Numbered from the stretch's first letter, positions 27,021 through 35,418 are shown. The stretch is DNA of 63,916 bases from Paenibacillus camelliae (GCF_023715345.1 NZ_JAMBNY010000022.1:1-63916), one strand, 5' to 3'. The notes: generated by a model from the sequence alone, not told the origin. Numbers and translations are program-made.

Positions 27021-27512
27021 TTACATGCGCTTTGCGCCGCGACCACCGCGTTTACCTTCGGTGTTTTTCTTTAAAGATGAAATGCGCTCTTCACTATCCT
27101 TTAAGAACTTAGACATTCTATCCTCAAATGAAGGTTTGCTATAATTAGGCTTACCAAAGCCCTGCTTGTTGAATGGACGTCCTCCGCGATCATTATTGCC
27201 GCTACCACCACCGCGATTAAATCGCTCTCCGCTATTTCCTCCTGGTCGAGAAGGCGGAGCCTGTTCACCAGCTGGACGATCAACAGCTTGTTTGATTGAA
27301 AGGCCGATTTTACCATCTTTGTCCACATTGATCACTTTTACCGTAACGACATCATCAATTTTGAGATGATCCTTTACATCTTTAACATAGTTATCAGCGA
27401 TTTCTGAAATATGAACCAGCCCAGTGACTCCTCCGGATAGATCAACGAATGCTCCGAAATTTGTAATGCCAGTCACTTTACCTTCTAATTTGGCGCCCAC
27501 TTCAATTGCCAT
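27021..27512 (-). CDS. S1-domain RNA-binding protein (YabR-like)
   Basis: 163 residues. One S1 OB-fold covers about residues 5-75 (GKVTGITNFGAFVDLSGGVTGLVHISEI). The rest is a disordered tail rich in Gly, Arg, Asn and Pro, ending in the basic GKRGGRGAKRM, likely an added RNA-binding segment. It follows divIC as in B. subtilis. The precise RNA target is unknown. Confidence 0.9.
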   Translation of the reverse strand: MAIEVGAKLEGKVTGITNFGAFVDLSGGVTGLVHISEIADNYVKDVKDHLKIDDVVTVKVINVDKDGKIGLSIKQAVDRPAGEQAPPSRPGGNSGERFNRGGGSGNNDRGGRPFNKQGFGKPNYSKPSFEDRMSKFLKDSEERISSLKKNTEGKRGGRGAKRM

Positions 27513-27632
27513 AAAATAAAATGTTCCTCTCTTAAAGTATTATTAGGACTACCTAAATAATAATATAAAAGGTAGCTTATAAAAGTGATTATAACCAAGG
27601 AACGAAACAAGGTCAACAGACAGGCACCACAG

Positions 27633-27929
27633 TTACTCACTAAAAATTTGCTGCTCTCCTTCTCTTACGAGCCCTTGTTCCTTGGTCGCAAGCTGAGACA
27701 TATACTCTGGATCATTTAACAGCATCACTTTATTTTCCAATTCCTGAAGCTTCTGTTCCATTACGTCACGATTCGCTTCAAGTGATAATAGTTGTTCATT
27801 CAAATGGTCTTTTTGATACATCTGGTTAATGACAGTATATACCGCCCAGCCCATAAATAACACAATTAGAAATAGCCAAATCTTAAGTCTACGCTTCGTT
27901 GCAGCTTGAACCGACTTCCCTTGCACCAT
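27633..27929 (-). CDS. divIC: Cell-division protein DivIC (FtsB-like)
   Basis: 98 residues, a bitopic membrane protein of the divisome. A basic cytoplasmic tail precedes the membrane helix (about 15-37), and a coiled coil (about 42-75) follows outside. DivIC pairs with FtsL and DivIB at the septum. It starts 3 bp after yabQ and is probably cotranscribed with yabP-yabQ. Confidence 0.92.
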   Translation of the reverse strand: MVQGKSVQAATKRRLKIWLFLIVLFMGWAVYTVINQMYQKDHLNEQLLSLEANRDVMEQKLQELENKVMLLNDPEYMSQLATKEQGLVREGEQQIFSE

Positions 27930-27932
27930 TCG

Positions 27933-28538
27933 CTACTTCCTCCTTAACCACGATGGCAGACGTTTCGCCGCTGCCAGCCATAACTGTTTCAGCCTCTCCA
28001 TTCCTGATTTCCCGTAGGGTTCAAGCCATCTTAACAACGGTTTTGTTATCGGAGACAGCATCCATAGGACTAATTTTAGGATAGGACGAACTAATTGTAG
28101 CATAATTTTTCCGATTCCAATAGAGAACTTAGTCCCAAGATTTAGAATATAAAGGACAACCATCCATAGAAATAGGAGCGGCTTAACAATGAGCAGCTGG
28201 AACATTCGAATGATCCCAGATATCAGCCACTTTATGGCTTGAATGAGCCATTTTGTAAGTGTCGTGGTAAATGAGCTAAACAGCCAATAATATAATATGG
28301 CTCCTACAGCTAGTCCGATAAATACATATGCTCGTACCTCGCCATAATTACTTACATATAGCATTCGGAATACTAGAATAGCTGAGGCAATCCAATACGC
28401 TATATCGAGACAAGATAGAGTCCAGCGGGGGAATTTAAATTCAGATGACACCACACGATAGCCATCGAACAAAATTCCCATTCCTATGCCTGACATAATC
28501 ATAGCTCCTAGCGTTAACCACTGAATCGTTAAGCTCAT
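27933..28538 (-). CDS. yabQ: Sporulation membrane protein YabQ
   Basis: 201 residues with about four to five membrane segments in the first 130 residues (LGAMIMSGIGMGILFDGY, then YWIASAILVFRML and others). The C-terminus is basic (RLPSWLRRK). YabQ is needed for spore cortex formation in B. subtilis. Its start overlaps yabP by 4 bp. Confidence 0.92.
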   Translation of the reverse strand: MSLTIQWLTLGAMIMSGIGMGILFDGYRVVSSEFKFPRWTLSCLDIAYWIASAILVFRMLYVSNYGEVRAYVFIGLAVGAILYYWLFSSFTTTLTKWLIQAIKWLISGIIRMFQLLIVKPLLFLWMVVLYILNLGTKFSIGIGKIMLQLVRPILKLVLWMLSPITKPLLRWLEPYGKSGMERLKQLWLAAAKRLPSWLRRK

Positions 28539-28819
28539 CGAAACAGCTTGCCGAATACACCCTTGCCTTTACTTGCATGGGTGCCATCAGAATAGGCGAG
28601 AGATTGAATCATACCTTCTATTGCGACTAGTCCTTGCTCAAGACTTAGATGCTTCATATGCAGATTATGTCCAGTTACGGTTAGCATGCCTAGTTCTGTA
28701 TTCAGTAAGAACAACTGGTTATCGAAGCTCTCAACCTTCGTTACCCCAGTAAGCTCCAGCAGCTTACGATTCGTTAATCGTACGTCCTGCTGCTTCTGCT
28801 TTTTTTGCTGTTCTGACAT
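28535..28819 (-). CDS. yabP: Spore coat-associated protein YabP
   Basis: 94 residues from the ATG at 28819 (GGAGG 8 nt upstream; an in-frame GTG five codons earlier overlaps that site). The fold is the YabP/YqfC family: LTNRKLLELTGVTKVESFDN and the LEQGLVAIEGMIQSL segment. YabP and YabQ form a sporulation-specific pair expressed in the mother cell in B. subtilis. Confidence 0.92.
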   Translation of the reverse strand: MSEQQKKQKQQDVRLTNRKLLELTGVTKVESFDNQLFLLNTELGMLTVTGHNLHMKHLSLEQGLVAIEGMIQSLAYSDGTHASKGKGVFGKLFR

Positions 28820-28890
28820 AGACTCGTCCTCCACTTCAATTGTTCTGGTCTCCCTATAAAGTATGGAAGGATGCCTTAGTTTAGAACAAC

Positions 28891-28930
28891 AAAAAAGAGA
28901 GCCTGCTGATAATTTTCAGCGTGCTCTCTT
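28891..28930 (-). terminator. Terminator of hup-rqcP
   Basis: Stem AAGAGAGC plus GCTGA/TCAGC arms, followed by six T on the minus strand, just after the rqcP stop codon. It separates rqcP from yabP. Confidence 0.9.
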
Positions 28931-28941
28931 CTTAACAGCAT

Positions 28942-29223
28942 CTATTCCCAATCGATAATGTTCTCTTTTGGGCGTGCTTCTTCTTTCAACAAGGTATACA
29001 GCTCGGCTGCCTCGTCCTTGCGTGTCGTGTCAGCGATTCGATCTACACGAACCGTTACAATCTTCTGACCGTACTGGATTTGCAGCTCGTCGCCTACCTT
29101 CACTGTACTGCTAGCCTTTGCCTCTCTACCATTTATCCAAATCCGTCCCTGTTCAGAAACATCCTTGGCAACGGTACGTCTCTTAATTAAACGTGATACC
29201 TTGAGAAATTTATCAAGACGCAT
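28942..29223 (-). CDS. rqcP: S4-domain ribosome quality-control factor RqcP (YabO)
   Basis: 93 residues. The S4 RNA-binding domain fills the N-terminal two thirds (MRLDKFLKVSRLIKRRTVAK, then GRIWINGREAK). RqcP works with RqcH to add alanine tails to stalled nascent chains on the 50S subunit. It starts 3 bp after hup, indicating cotranscription. Confidence 0.93.
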   Translation of the reverse strand: MRLDKFLKVSRLIKRRTVAKDVSEQGRIWINGREAKASSTVKVGDELQIQYGQKIVTVRVDRIADTTRKDEAAELYTLLKEEARPKENIIDWE

Positions 29224-29226
29224 AGA

Positions 29227-29499
29227 TTACTTGATCGCTTCTTTCAGTTTGTTACCAGCTTTGAATGCAGGTACAGTTGTTTCTGGAATGTTGATGTCTT
29301 CACCTGTTTGAGGATTACGGCCAACACGACCAGAACGTTTACGAGTCTCAAACGTACCGAAGCCGATCAATTGTACTTTATCGCCGTTTGCTAGTGCATC
29401 CGTTACTTCTGCTAGAAATCCGTTAATTACGGTTTCTACATCACGTTTAGTAAGACCATTTTTCTCTGCAATGTTATTGATTAGATCTGTTTTGTTCAT
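29227..29499 (-). CDS. hup: Histone-like DNA-binding protein HU
   Basis: 90 residues from the ATG at 29499, which has AGGAGG 9 nt upstream; a longer frame upstream lacks one. HU bends and compacts DNA. The core is typical: MNKTDLINNIAEKNGLTKRD, the GFGTFETRKRSGRVGRNPQT DNA-arm region, and VPAFKAGNKLKEAI at the C-terminus. Confidence 0.97.
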   Translation of the reverse strand: MNKTDLINNIAEKNGLTKRDVETVINGFLAEVTDALANGDKVQLIGFGTFETRKRSGRVGRNPQTGEDINIPETTVPAFKAGNKLKEAIK

Positions 29500-29676
29500 T
29501 GTTATATTCCTCCTGACAATGCATCCATAATTATAGGCTAGCGCCAATTAGTGAGGCTCAGTATGTACGTTCTGTTCTCACGAAGATTAATAATTCAACT
29601 AAAGTTTACAAAATCCTTCTTATTCCTATTAAATTTTTTACAAGATTTGCTGAATAAGCGTTGATTTTGACGACAA

Positions 29677-31182
29677 TTAGTCATTTTTCATCTTCTTTGC
29701 TTCGTCCCACCATTGATCCATCTCTATTAAATTAGTATCGTCAAAGCTTTTATTATTTATACGAAGCTGCTTCTCAATATATTGAAATCTAGTTTTAAAT
29801 TTGAGATTAGTTTTCGCTAGAGACTCCTCAGGGTCGGCTCCGATAAAGCGTGCTGCATTGACGACCGCGAACAATAGATCACCTAGCTCTGCAGCTTGCT
29901 TCTGCTGATCGCCAGACGCTAGCTCCTGCTTTAGCTCTTCCAGCTCCTCTGCGATTTTATCAAGGACAGGCCCGATGTCATCCCAATCGAATCCTACCTT
30001 TGCTGCTTTTTTCTGAAGCTTATAGGCCGTTAACAGTGCTGGTAAATCCTTCGGTATGCCGTCGAGCTGAGAAGGCCGCTTGGCTGCAATTCCTTTCTCC
30101 TTCTGCTCCTGCTTCTTCATCGCATCCCAGCTTTGAAGCGCCTCATCTGCGCTCTGAGCAGACAGATCGCCAAAAACATGAGGATGACGGTATATGAGCT
30201 TCTCATTCAAGGTCTCAATGACGTCATAGATAGAGAAGCTGCCTAGCTCTTCCTCCATCTGGCTATGCAGCATCAACTGCAGCAACACATCGCCAAATTC
30301 CTCCTGCATCGCTTGTGGATCATCGTTATCAATCGCCTCTAGTGCTTCATAAAGCTCTTCGATAAAGTTTTTGCGAATCGATTGATGCGTTTGCTCCTTA
30401 TCCCAAGGACAGCCCTCTGGACTGCGTAATATCCGCACGATTTCGTGCAAGCGATCGAACATGCGGTTTTGTAGTGCAGCCTCCGAAGAACGAGGCACGT
30501 AAATGATCGACAGGTTATGGTAGCCTTGCAGGTGATCAAGCTCATAGAGTGGCACCTTGTGAATTTGCTCCTGCCCTGCTACACCTAACGCGTGACCAAC
30601 GATCACTTCATAATCATCCGGATATCGCTCCATTAATGCAAGCTTAACGTCAGAGGCCGTAAATGAATCATATACTTGTCCAATAAGCGTATGTAGACGT
30701 GGCTGCAGCTGCGAAGGGTCTAGCTCCGCTGCATCCAGCAATACAAAGCCTTCAATAGGGTCAAACTTGAGAGAAGCGAATGCAGCATCTAAAAAGCTTT
30801 CTCCGCCTCGAACGCTTAGCTCAATACCGTTTTCCTCACAGCGTGTCAGCAGCTGCTGAACGGTGCTTTCTGCTACCATGGGATGACCTGGAACTGCATA
30901 TACGATATGCGGCTCACTAGTCTCATGCTGTGCCAATCGCTCGACCTCTGCTACAAGTGCATCAACAATCTCCTTATATACATCTGGAAAGTTGCTATGG
31001 CGCTCATAGATGTCATCAAAGCTCGTATAAGCGATGCCTTCTGCGTCCAGCATCGTCATCATCGGATGATGCTTCGTCCGCACATACAATCTGTCTGCAC
31101 GCTGCAGAAGCTTCCATACCCCTAATGTTAGCTGATCGGCATCTCCGGAGCCTAGTCCTACAACCGTAATTTTCTTGTTCAT
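29677..31182 (-). CDS. mazG: Fused SAM methyltransferase-like / MazG pyrophosphohydrolase (YabN)
   Basis: 501 residues with two parts. Residues 1-230 are a tetrapyrrole-methylase-like (SAM) domain (ITVVGLGSGDADQLTLGV, YAVPGHPMVAEST). Residues about 245-490 are a MazG nucleotide pyrophosphohydrolase with the EELYEALEAI and EEFGDVLLQL metal-binding pairs. MazG removes aberrant nucleoside triphosphates. The fusion is standard for Firmicutes YabN. It follows the SpoVB-like gene by 30 bp. Confidence 0.94.
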   Translation of the reverse strand: MNKKITVVGLGSGDADQLTLGVWKLLQRADRLYVRTKHHPMMTMLDAEGIAYTSFDDIYERHSNFPDVYKEIVDALVAEVERLAQHETSEPHIVYAVPGHPMVAESTVQQLLTRCEENGIELSVRGGESFLDAAFASLKFDPIEGFVLLDAAELDPSQLQPRLHTLIGQVYDSFTASDVKLALMERYPDDYEVIVGHALGVAGQEQIHKVPLYELDHLQGYHNLSIIYVPRSSEAALQNRMFDRLHEIVRILRSPEGCPWDKEQTHQSIRKNFIEELYEALEAIDNDDPQAMQEEFGDVLLQLMLHSQMEEELGSFSIYDVIETLNEKLIYRHPHVFGDLSAQSADEALQSWDAMKKQEQKEKGIAAKRPSQLDGIPKDLPALLTAYKLQKKAAKVGFDWDDIGPVLDKIAEELEELKQELASGDQQKQAAELGDLLFAVVNAARFIGADPEESLAKTNLKFKTRFQYIEKQLRINNKSFDDTNLIEMDQWWDEAKKMKND

Positions 31183-31212
31183 ATTCTCGTCCCCTTATGC
31201 GTTACGTCCTCT

Positions 31213-32775
31213 TTATCCTAACCATGTTATTTCCTGCTTAGTCACCCCTCGAGTAATCCAAAGCGCTAAGCTATACGCAAGCGCACCAGCGACAACCGCC
31301 ATTAGTGAATACAACGTCATCTCTAGCCTGTTCACACCACCTGTTGGCAGCAGAATGAGCTGAAACAAATATAGAGTAAGGCCCATCGTTAACATCGCCA
31401 CTGCAGTCGATATAAGGGATTGCACAAGCGATGGGTTGTCCTTTTCTTGCACAGCGTAGCTGCTCATTTGTCGCACCGCAAGCTTTAATGCAATAGCACC
31501 GAGACACGCGGGCAACAGCAATGCAAAATTCGCTGCGATAGCAGCACCCGTAATGCCGTAGATTGGAACCAACCATATATTCAATAATGCCTTACTGCCT
31601 CCAGCGATGACAAGCAGCCAAAGCGGGAGTCGTGAAACACCAGCTGCCTGCAGCAGTGGTGCCTGCACCGCGAGCAGACTGCTCGTTAATGTCGTCAAGC
31701 AGAGATAACGAAACGTTTCTAACCCAGCAGTATCCTTGTACAGCATAATGTTTATTGGTTCCGCTAGCATAAGCAATCCTACGGTAGCCCCACAGCCAAC
31801 AAACCAAGCCATACGATGCATAAGCAGCAGCCTTGGTCCTAATAGCCTCAGAGCGCCTGAATCAGCCCCATAATTCATCCAACGCGGTAAGAAGCCTGCT
31901 GCAAAGGCTCCAAGCAGCATAGAAACGAGCTGTATGAGTGGTTGGATTCGACTATATTGACCGAATTGAGCCATAATGTCCTCGGCTTGACCTTGCAATA
32001 AGCGAGGGATGCTTAAGGCGTCGACCACTGCAACAATCGGCACGACAATTGCCGCGAGCGCAGTAGGCAGCGCCAGCTTAACGAGTGATCTTGCTTCCAG
32101 CACGGACAGCTGAAAGCTGTGCCTAGTGAATGGCTGTCGTGGCCTTTGATACCAAAGCCATAATAAGGCTGCACCAGCACCAAATGCCGATCCCCACATC
32201 ACACCAGCTGTTAGCTTACCATCTGACCATCCCATGGATAGACCAATCCACAAGGCAAGCAGCATACAGCACACACGTACGAGCTGCTCTATTAGCTGAG
32301 ACAGTGAGGAGCTTCGTGCATCATCAATTCCTTGGTAAAACCCTCGATAAACAGCAATAAGCGGGGTTACACATAGCGCTGCTGCGAGTACGCGCAGAGA
32401 GCTGGCGATCTCAGGATGCCCGATCCACTCCCCAAGCATTGGTGCTGTCGTAAATACGATTAATGATAAAATAATTGCCGTTACACTGCTCATAACGAGC
32501 GCCACTCGTAGCGATCGCAGTCGCTCCTCGGGTCTAAGCACAGCTATGTATGAAGCAAGTGCGGTAGGTATGCCAGCGATGGCCAAAGCCATCATAAGCT
32601 GGTAAATCGGATAAACGATATTATATATGCCAAAAACAGCATCACCAGCTAAATTTTGTAAAGGAATCTTCTGCAGTACGCCAATAAGCTTCGTTAGTAG
32701 TGTTGCTGCCGTAAGCCATAGCGCCCCATAGCCGCTTAGCTTCAGCCAATGCTTTCGAATGCTCAAACCTCTCAC
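31213..32775 (-). CDS. MATE/MOP-family flippase (YabM/SpoVB-like)
   Basis: 520 residues with about 14 predicted membrane segments. The family motif LWLTAATLLTKLIGVLQKIPL near the N-terminus is typical of SpoVB/MurJ-like lipid-linked oligosaccharide flippases. Position between spoVT and mazG matches yabM of B. subtilis. The substrate is unproven; peptidoglycan precursor or a related polyprenyl-linked sugar is likely. The whole repeat array B lies directly upstream. Confidence 0.88.
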   Translation of the reverse strand: MRGLSIRKHWLKLSGYGALWLTAATLLTKLIGVLQKIPLQNLAGDAVFGIYNIVYPIYQLMMALAIAGIPTALASYIAVLRPEERLRSLRVALVMSSVTAIILSLIVFTTAPMLGEWIGHPEIASSLRVLAAALCVTPLIAVYRGFYQGIDDARSSSLSQLIEQLVRVCCMLLALWIGLSMGWSDGKLTAGVMWGSAFGAGAALLWLWYQRPRQPFTRHSFQLSVLEARSLVKLALPTALAAIVVPIVAVVDALSIPRLLQGQAEDIMAQFGQYSRIQPLIQLVSMLLGAFAAGFLPRWMNYGADSGALRLLGPRLLLMHRMAWFVGCGATVGLLMLAEPINIMLYKDTAGLETFRYLCLTTLTSSLLAVQAPLLQAAGVSRLPLWLLVIAGGSKALLNIWLVPIYGITGAAIAANFALLLPACLGAIALKLAVRQMSSYAVQEKDNPSLVQSLISTAVAMLTMGLTLYLFQLILLPTGGVNRLEMTLYSLMAVVAGALAYSLALWITRGVTKQEITWLG

Positions 32776-32828
32776 ACTACCTTCTTATGTCAGTTATGTA
32801 CACCATCCCTCCATTATAAATGCCTGCT

Positions 32829-32935
32829 CGAAAAGTTCAACTTCCAGCGATCTGCTGAATTCAAGATTCGACGCCGATTAAGCCCTCAGTGCTGCTTCGT
32901 GATTAAAGCTGAACAATTTGAACTTCCCATTCCAA
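32829..32935 (+). repeat. Repeat copy B0 (internal deletion)
   Basis: Both ends are present but the centre is missing: the sequence passes from the left end directly to GCTGAATTCAAGATTCG, losing about 75-80 bp including the central hairpin. It is the most diverged of the four B copies. Confidence 0.75.
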
Positions 32936-33120
32936 TCAGGTTCTAAATGTTCGGCTTTCAGCACCGAGAAGCTTGGATGAAGCCTAAGGACTGAGAAGCG
33001 CAGCGTACGTAGTGGGTACGTGAGCATTCGAGGGCCTGGCTGAATTCAAGATTCGATGCCGAGTAAGCTTTCAGTGCTGCTTCGTGATCAAAGCTGGATA
33101 TTTTGAACTTCCCCTTCCAA
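32936..33120 (+). repeat. Structured intergenic repeat, copy B1 (185 bp)
   Basis: Full unit, nearly identical to B2 with a handful of changes. The central hairpin has CGTAC/GTACG arms with loop GTAGTGG; the flanking stem AGCC/GGCT is kept. Confidence 0.88.
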
Positions 33121-33305
33121 TCAGGTTCAAAGTGTTCGGCTTTCAGCACCGAGAAGCTTGGATGAAGCCTAAGGACTGAGAAGCGCAGCGTACGTAGTGG
33201 GTACGTGAGCATTCGAGTGCCTGGCTGAATTCAAGATTCGATGCCGAGTAAGCTTTCAGTGCTGCTTCGTGATCAAAGCTGGATATTTTGAACTTCCCCT
33301 TCCAA
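33121..33305 (+). repeat. Structured intergenic repeat, copy B2 (185 bp)
   Basis: Full unit, exactly 185 bp after B1. The flanking stem pairs AGCC, AGG and ACT with AGT, CCT and GGCT. The end (TTTTGAACTT) and the start of the next unit (AGGTTCAAAA) form a junction hairpin. Confidence 0.88.
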
Positions 33306-33490
33306 TCAGGTTCAAAATGTTCAGCTTTCAGCACCGAGAAGGTTGAAAGAAGCTAGGGGCATGAGGAGCGCAGCGTACGTTATTGGTACGTGAGCACCGG
33401 AAGGCCTCGCTGAATTCAAGATTCGATGCCGAGTAAGCTTTCAGTGCTGCTTCGTGATCAAAGCTGAACAATTTGAACTTCCTCTACAGC
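33306..33490 (+). repeat. Structured intergenic repeat, copy B3 (about 180 bp)
   Basis: Full unit but diverged from B1/B2 in the centre. The loop is GTTATTG and the flanking stem has become GGGGC/GCCTC, still paired. It ends directly at the spoVT terminator. Confidence 0.85.
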
Positions 33491-33526
33491 AAAAAAGGCT
33501 TCTGTCGCCTACAGCAACAGAAGCCC
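33491..33526 (-). terminator. Terminator of spoVT
   Basis: Stem GGCTTCTGT/ACAGAAGCC with a loop including TGCTGTAGG, followed by six T on the minus strand. It lies 25 bp after the spoVT stop codon and before the repeat array. Confidence 0.88.
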
Positions 33527-33551
33527 ATATGTTCCACGTGAAAAATGTCGA

Positions 33552-34094
33552 TTACTGTTCCATTTGCTTAGCTAGAAATGCTGCAGCTGTCTCAGCCATC
33601 TTCTGCTCTAGCTGTCCAATCTTCATGTTTTCATCCTTGCTTATAATGACAACGGTACCGATTGGGTCGCCTCCTGCGATGATAGGCGCTACGACGTAGG
33701 AGTTATAAGTGTCCTGGTTATCCTTAATGATCTCATAATTCCCGCTATTGGTTTCCATAAGCGTTTTTCGATTTTCCATACATGTTTCAAGGGTTTGTCC
33801 AATTGCTCGATCAAGCATCTCTTTCTTGGAAGCCCCTGCCACGGCAATAACGGAGTCCCGATCTGAAATAATTGTTATATGCCCTACGCTTTCAAATAGA
33901 GACTCTGCGTACTCCTTCGCAAAATCACCCAACTCACCGATTGGTGAGTATTTCTTAAGTATAACCTCGCCGTCACGATCAACAAAAATTTCTAGGGGAT
34001 CGCCTTCACGAATCCTTAACGTACGACGAATTTCTTTAGGAATAACAACACGACCTAGATCGTCAATACGACGAACAATACCTGTAGCTTTCAT
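33552..34094 (-). CDS. spoVT: Stage V sporulation regulator SpoVT
   Basis: 180 residues from the ATG at 34094 (AGAGG 8 nt upstream), matching the family length; the longer frame upstream is not used. An N-terminal AbrB-type swapped-hairpin domain (MKATGIVRRIDDLGRVVIPK) binds DNA, and a GAF domain (about 55-178) senses an unknown ligand. SpoVT tunes SigG-dependent genes in the forespore. It is a one-gene unit between mfd-prsA and the repeat array. Confidence 0.96.
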   Translation of the reverse strand: MKATGIVRRIDDLGRVVIPKEIRRTLRIREGDPLEIFVDRDGEVILKKYSPIGELGDFAKEYAESLFESVGHITIISDRDSVIAVAGASKKEMLDRAIGQTLETCMENRKTLMETNSGNYEIIKDNQDTYNSYVVAPIIAGGDPIGTVVIISKDENMKIGQLEQKMAETAAAFLAKQMEQ

Positions 34095-34382
34095 CCTAAA
34101 TACCTCTCTTTCACATCGATTAAAATAGCGTGAAATACCGCTTGTATAAAAACCAAAATGTACAATTAGTTTAGACCACACCGAACGCTCTCGGCGATGA
34201 ATAGCGCTTCCATTCATGCCACATGTAACATTTTTTCTAACGATTCTAACAGCGTAGCCAAAAATTGAATCTGAACATAGTATTCATCCATATCTAACAT
34301 CTTATACATTTTGTTGAATGATTTTGAATGAAAGAGAGGACTTACTCCATCGCATGAAAGTTATGCTCCTAGCTCGCTACCG

Positions 34383-34643
34383 CTATTGTGATTGCTCCTT
34401 TATCCACTCTTCCATCAATGAAAAAAAATGATCATGATTGGGAATGGACGTAAATTTATAGCTCTGTACGGACCGTATTATTTTCTCACGAACATGCTGA
34501 ATCAATTCATTTCTTTCGTGATAATCCACTTCTGAGCAAATCTTCCTTAACAGAGGTTCAAACCTCGTAATAATTTGTTCCATACTTCCCTTATCGCCTG
34601 CTTGGGCATTGACGACAAGCTTAAGTAAATCATGTTGATCCAT
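34383..34643 (-). CDS. RsoA-like partial sigma subunit (helix-turn-helix 16 type)
   Basis: 86 residues from the ATG at 34643 (GAGGAG about 10 nt upstream). MDQHDLLKLVVNAQAGDKGS and MEQIITRFEPLLRKICSEV, then ELIQHVREKIIRSVQSYKF, match the small HTH_16-type proteins that correspond to sigma region 2 without region 4. B. subtilis RsoA is 79 residues and forms a two-subunit sigma with SigO. Its start overlaps the YvrJ-like gene by 14 bp. The RsoA role is inferred from size, motif and the sigma-like gene in the same operon. Confidence 0.7.
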   Translation of the reverse strand: MDQHDLLKLVVNAQAGDKGSMEQIITRFEPLLRKICSEVDYHERNELIQHVREKIIRSVQSYKFTSIPNHDHFFSLMEEWIKEQSQ

Positions 34644-34809
34644 TCTTTTCACGCTCCTCTCTAAGCGTTTGAGTGAGCGCATTCACACGTTCACTTAAAG
34701 CCTCGATCTTCTTTTCAAAGCGCAGCAACAAAAATGCCGACACAGCAATGGGAAAGCCTAGCTCAGAGATAAAAGACGTGAGCATTGAAAGTAATGACGT
34801 ATCCTGCAA
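34630..34809 (-). CDS. YvrJ-like small membrane protein
   Basis: 59 residues, read by hand from a TTG start at 34809 with GGAGGT 8 nt upstream, directly after the sigma gene stop. Layout: a short polar N-terminus, one membrane helix around FPIAVSAFLLLRFEKKI (about 19-35), and a charged helical tail with heptad-like leucines. This is the YvrJ family pattern. In B. subtilis yvrJ is in the SigO regulon. Function unknown; the gene is flanked on both sides by sigma subunits and overlaps the next by 14 bp. Confidence 0.75.
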   Translation of the reverse strand: MQDTSLLSMLTSFISELGFPIAVSAFLLLRFEKKIEALSERVNALTQTLREEREKNGST

Positions 34810-35418
34810 TTAACATACCTCCGTTCTATTCGGCATCATTTTTTTTCTCATTTTATTTATGGCGGCTCTTCGAGTTTTTGAAACTGCCTGTTGCGTTACA
34901 TCAAGTAGTGCCGCGATCTCAGCATCCTTAAAGCTTCCTGCGTAGTATAGCGTCACGACATGTTTTTGCCGGTCAGTCAGTTTTATAAATTGCTCGTGAA
35001 GCTGCTCATCCTCAATTGTGCTTTCAAAGGCCATTAATTCATCCTCAGCAGCGGTACTAGTAGTGTATTGACTCTGCTTTTCAAGCAAAAAATCACCTAC
35101 GCTGTTCCCATCCTCCTCATCGCCAGCCGGAGAATCATAAATTAATAAGCATCTATCCATATATCTTCTTCGTTTTCGATGATGATCAATAGCTGCATAT
35201 CGAATCAACGATACCATATAGCTTGTAAACCGCAGGCTGAACAGAAATGAACTGAGTCTATGCTTAAAGTCCTTCATCTTCTCCTCAGATGGGTGCATCA
35301 CGGCCTCCACAAAAAGAATAATGTGGTTGGAATTTTCAAAAAACTTACTGATCGCTCGATCCTCGAACAATGTTGGATGCAATTGCTGAAACATTAGAAA
35401 GACGCTATGCTCCTTCAC
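34810..35418 (-). CDS. SigO (YvrI)-like sigma factor subunit
   Basis: 202 residues from a GTG at 35418 with AAGGAGG 7 nt upstream; another GTG precedes it by one codon. The C-terminus is a good sigma region 4 with HTH (LTDRQKHVVTLYYAGSFKDA, then EIAALLDVTQQAVSKTRR). The N-terminal half only weakly recalls the end of region 2 (SYMVSLIRYAAIDHHRKRRR), so it seems to lack a full -10-binding domain. This fits SigO, which needs RsoA. A plain ECF sigma or a phage-type sigma is the alternative. Confidence 0.7.
   Translation of the reverse strand: MKEHSVFLMFQQLHPTLFEDRAISKFFENSNHIILFVEAVMHPSEEKMKDFKHRLSSFLFSLRFTSYMVSLIRYAAIDHHRKRRRYMDRCLLIYDSPAGDEEDGNSVGDFLLEKQSQYTTSTAAEDELMAFESTIEDEQLHEQFIKLTDRQKHVVTLYYAGSFKDAEIAALLDVTQQAVSKTRRAAINKMRKKMMPNRTEVC

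Noticed and set aside
28840..28880. SigE promoter upstream of yabP (CATACTTT as -10)
   Set aside because: The -10 is fair but no acceptable -35 was found at 13-15 bp.
32958..33334. Two nearly identical short reading frames on the minus strand
   Set aside because: They arise because the repeat units are nearly identical; no ribosome site, and the frame is broken in other copies.
31175..33400. Plus-strand reading frames within the flippase, mfd, spoIIE and other genes
   Set aside because: They lie opposite well-identified genes and lack ribosome sites and recognisable domains.
17687..33490. CRISPR-like arrays at the repeat clusters
   Set aside because: The units are 180-185 bp, adjoin directly without unique spacers, and no cas gene is nearby.
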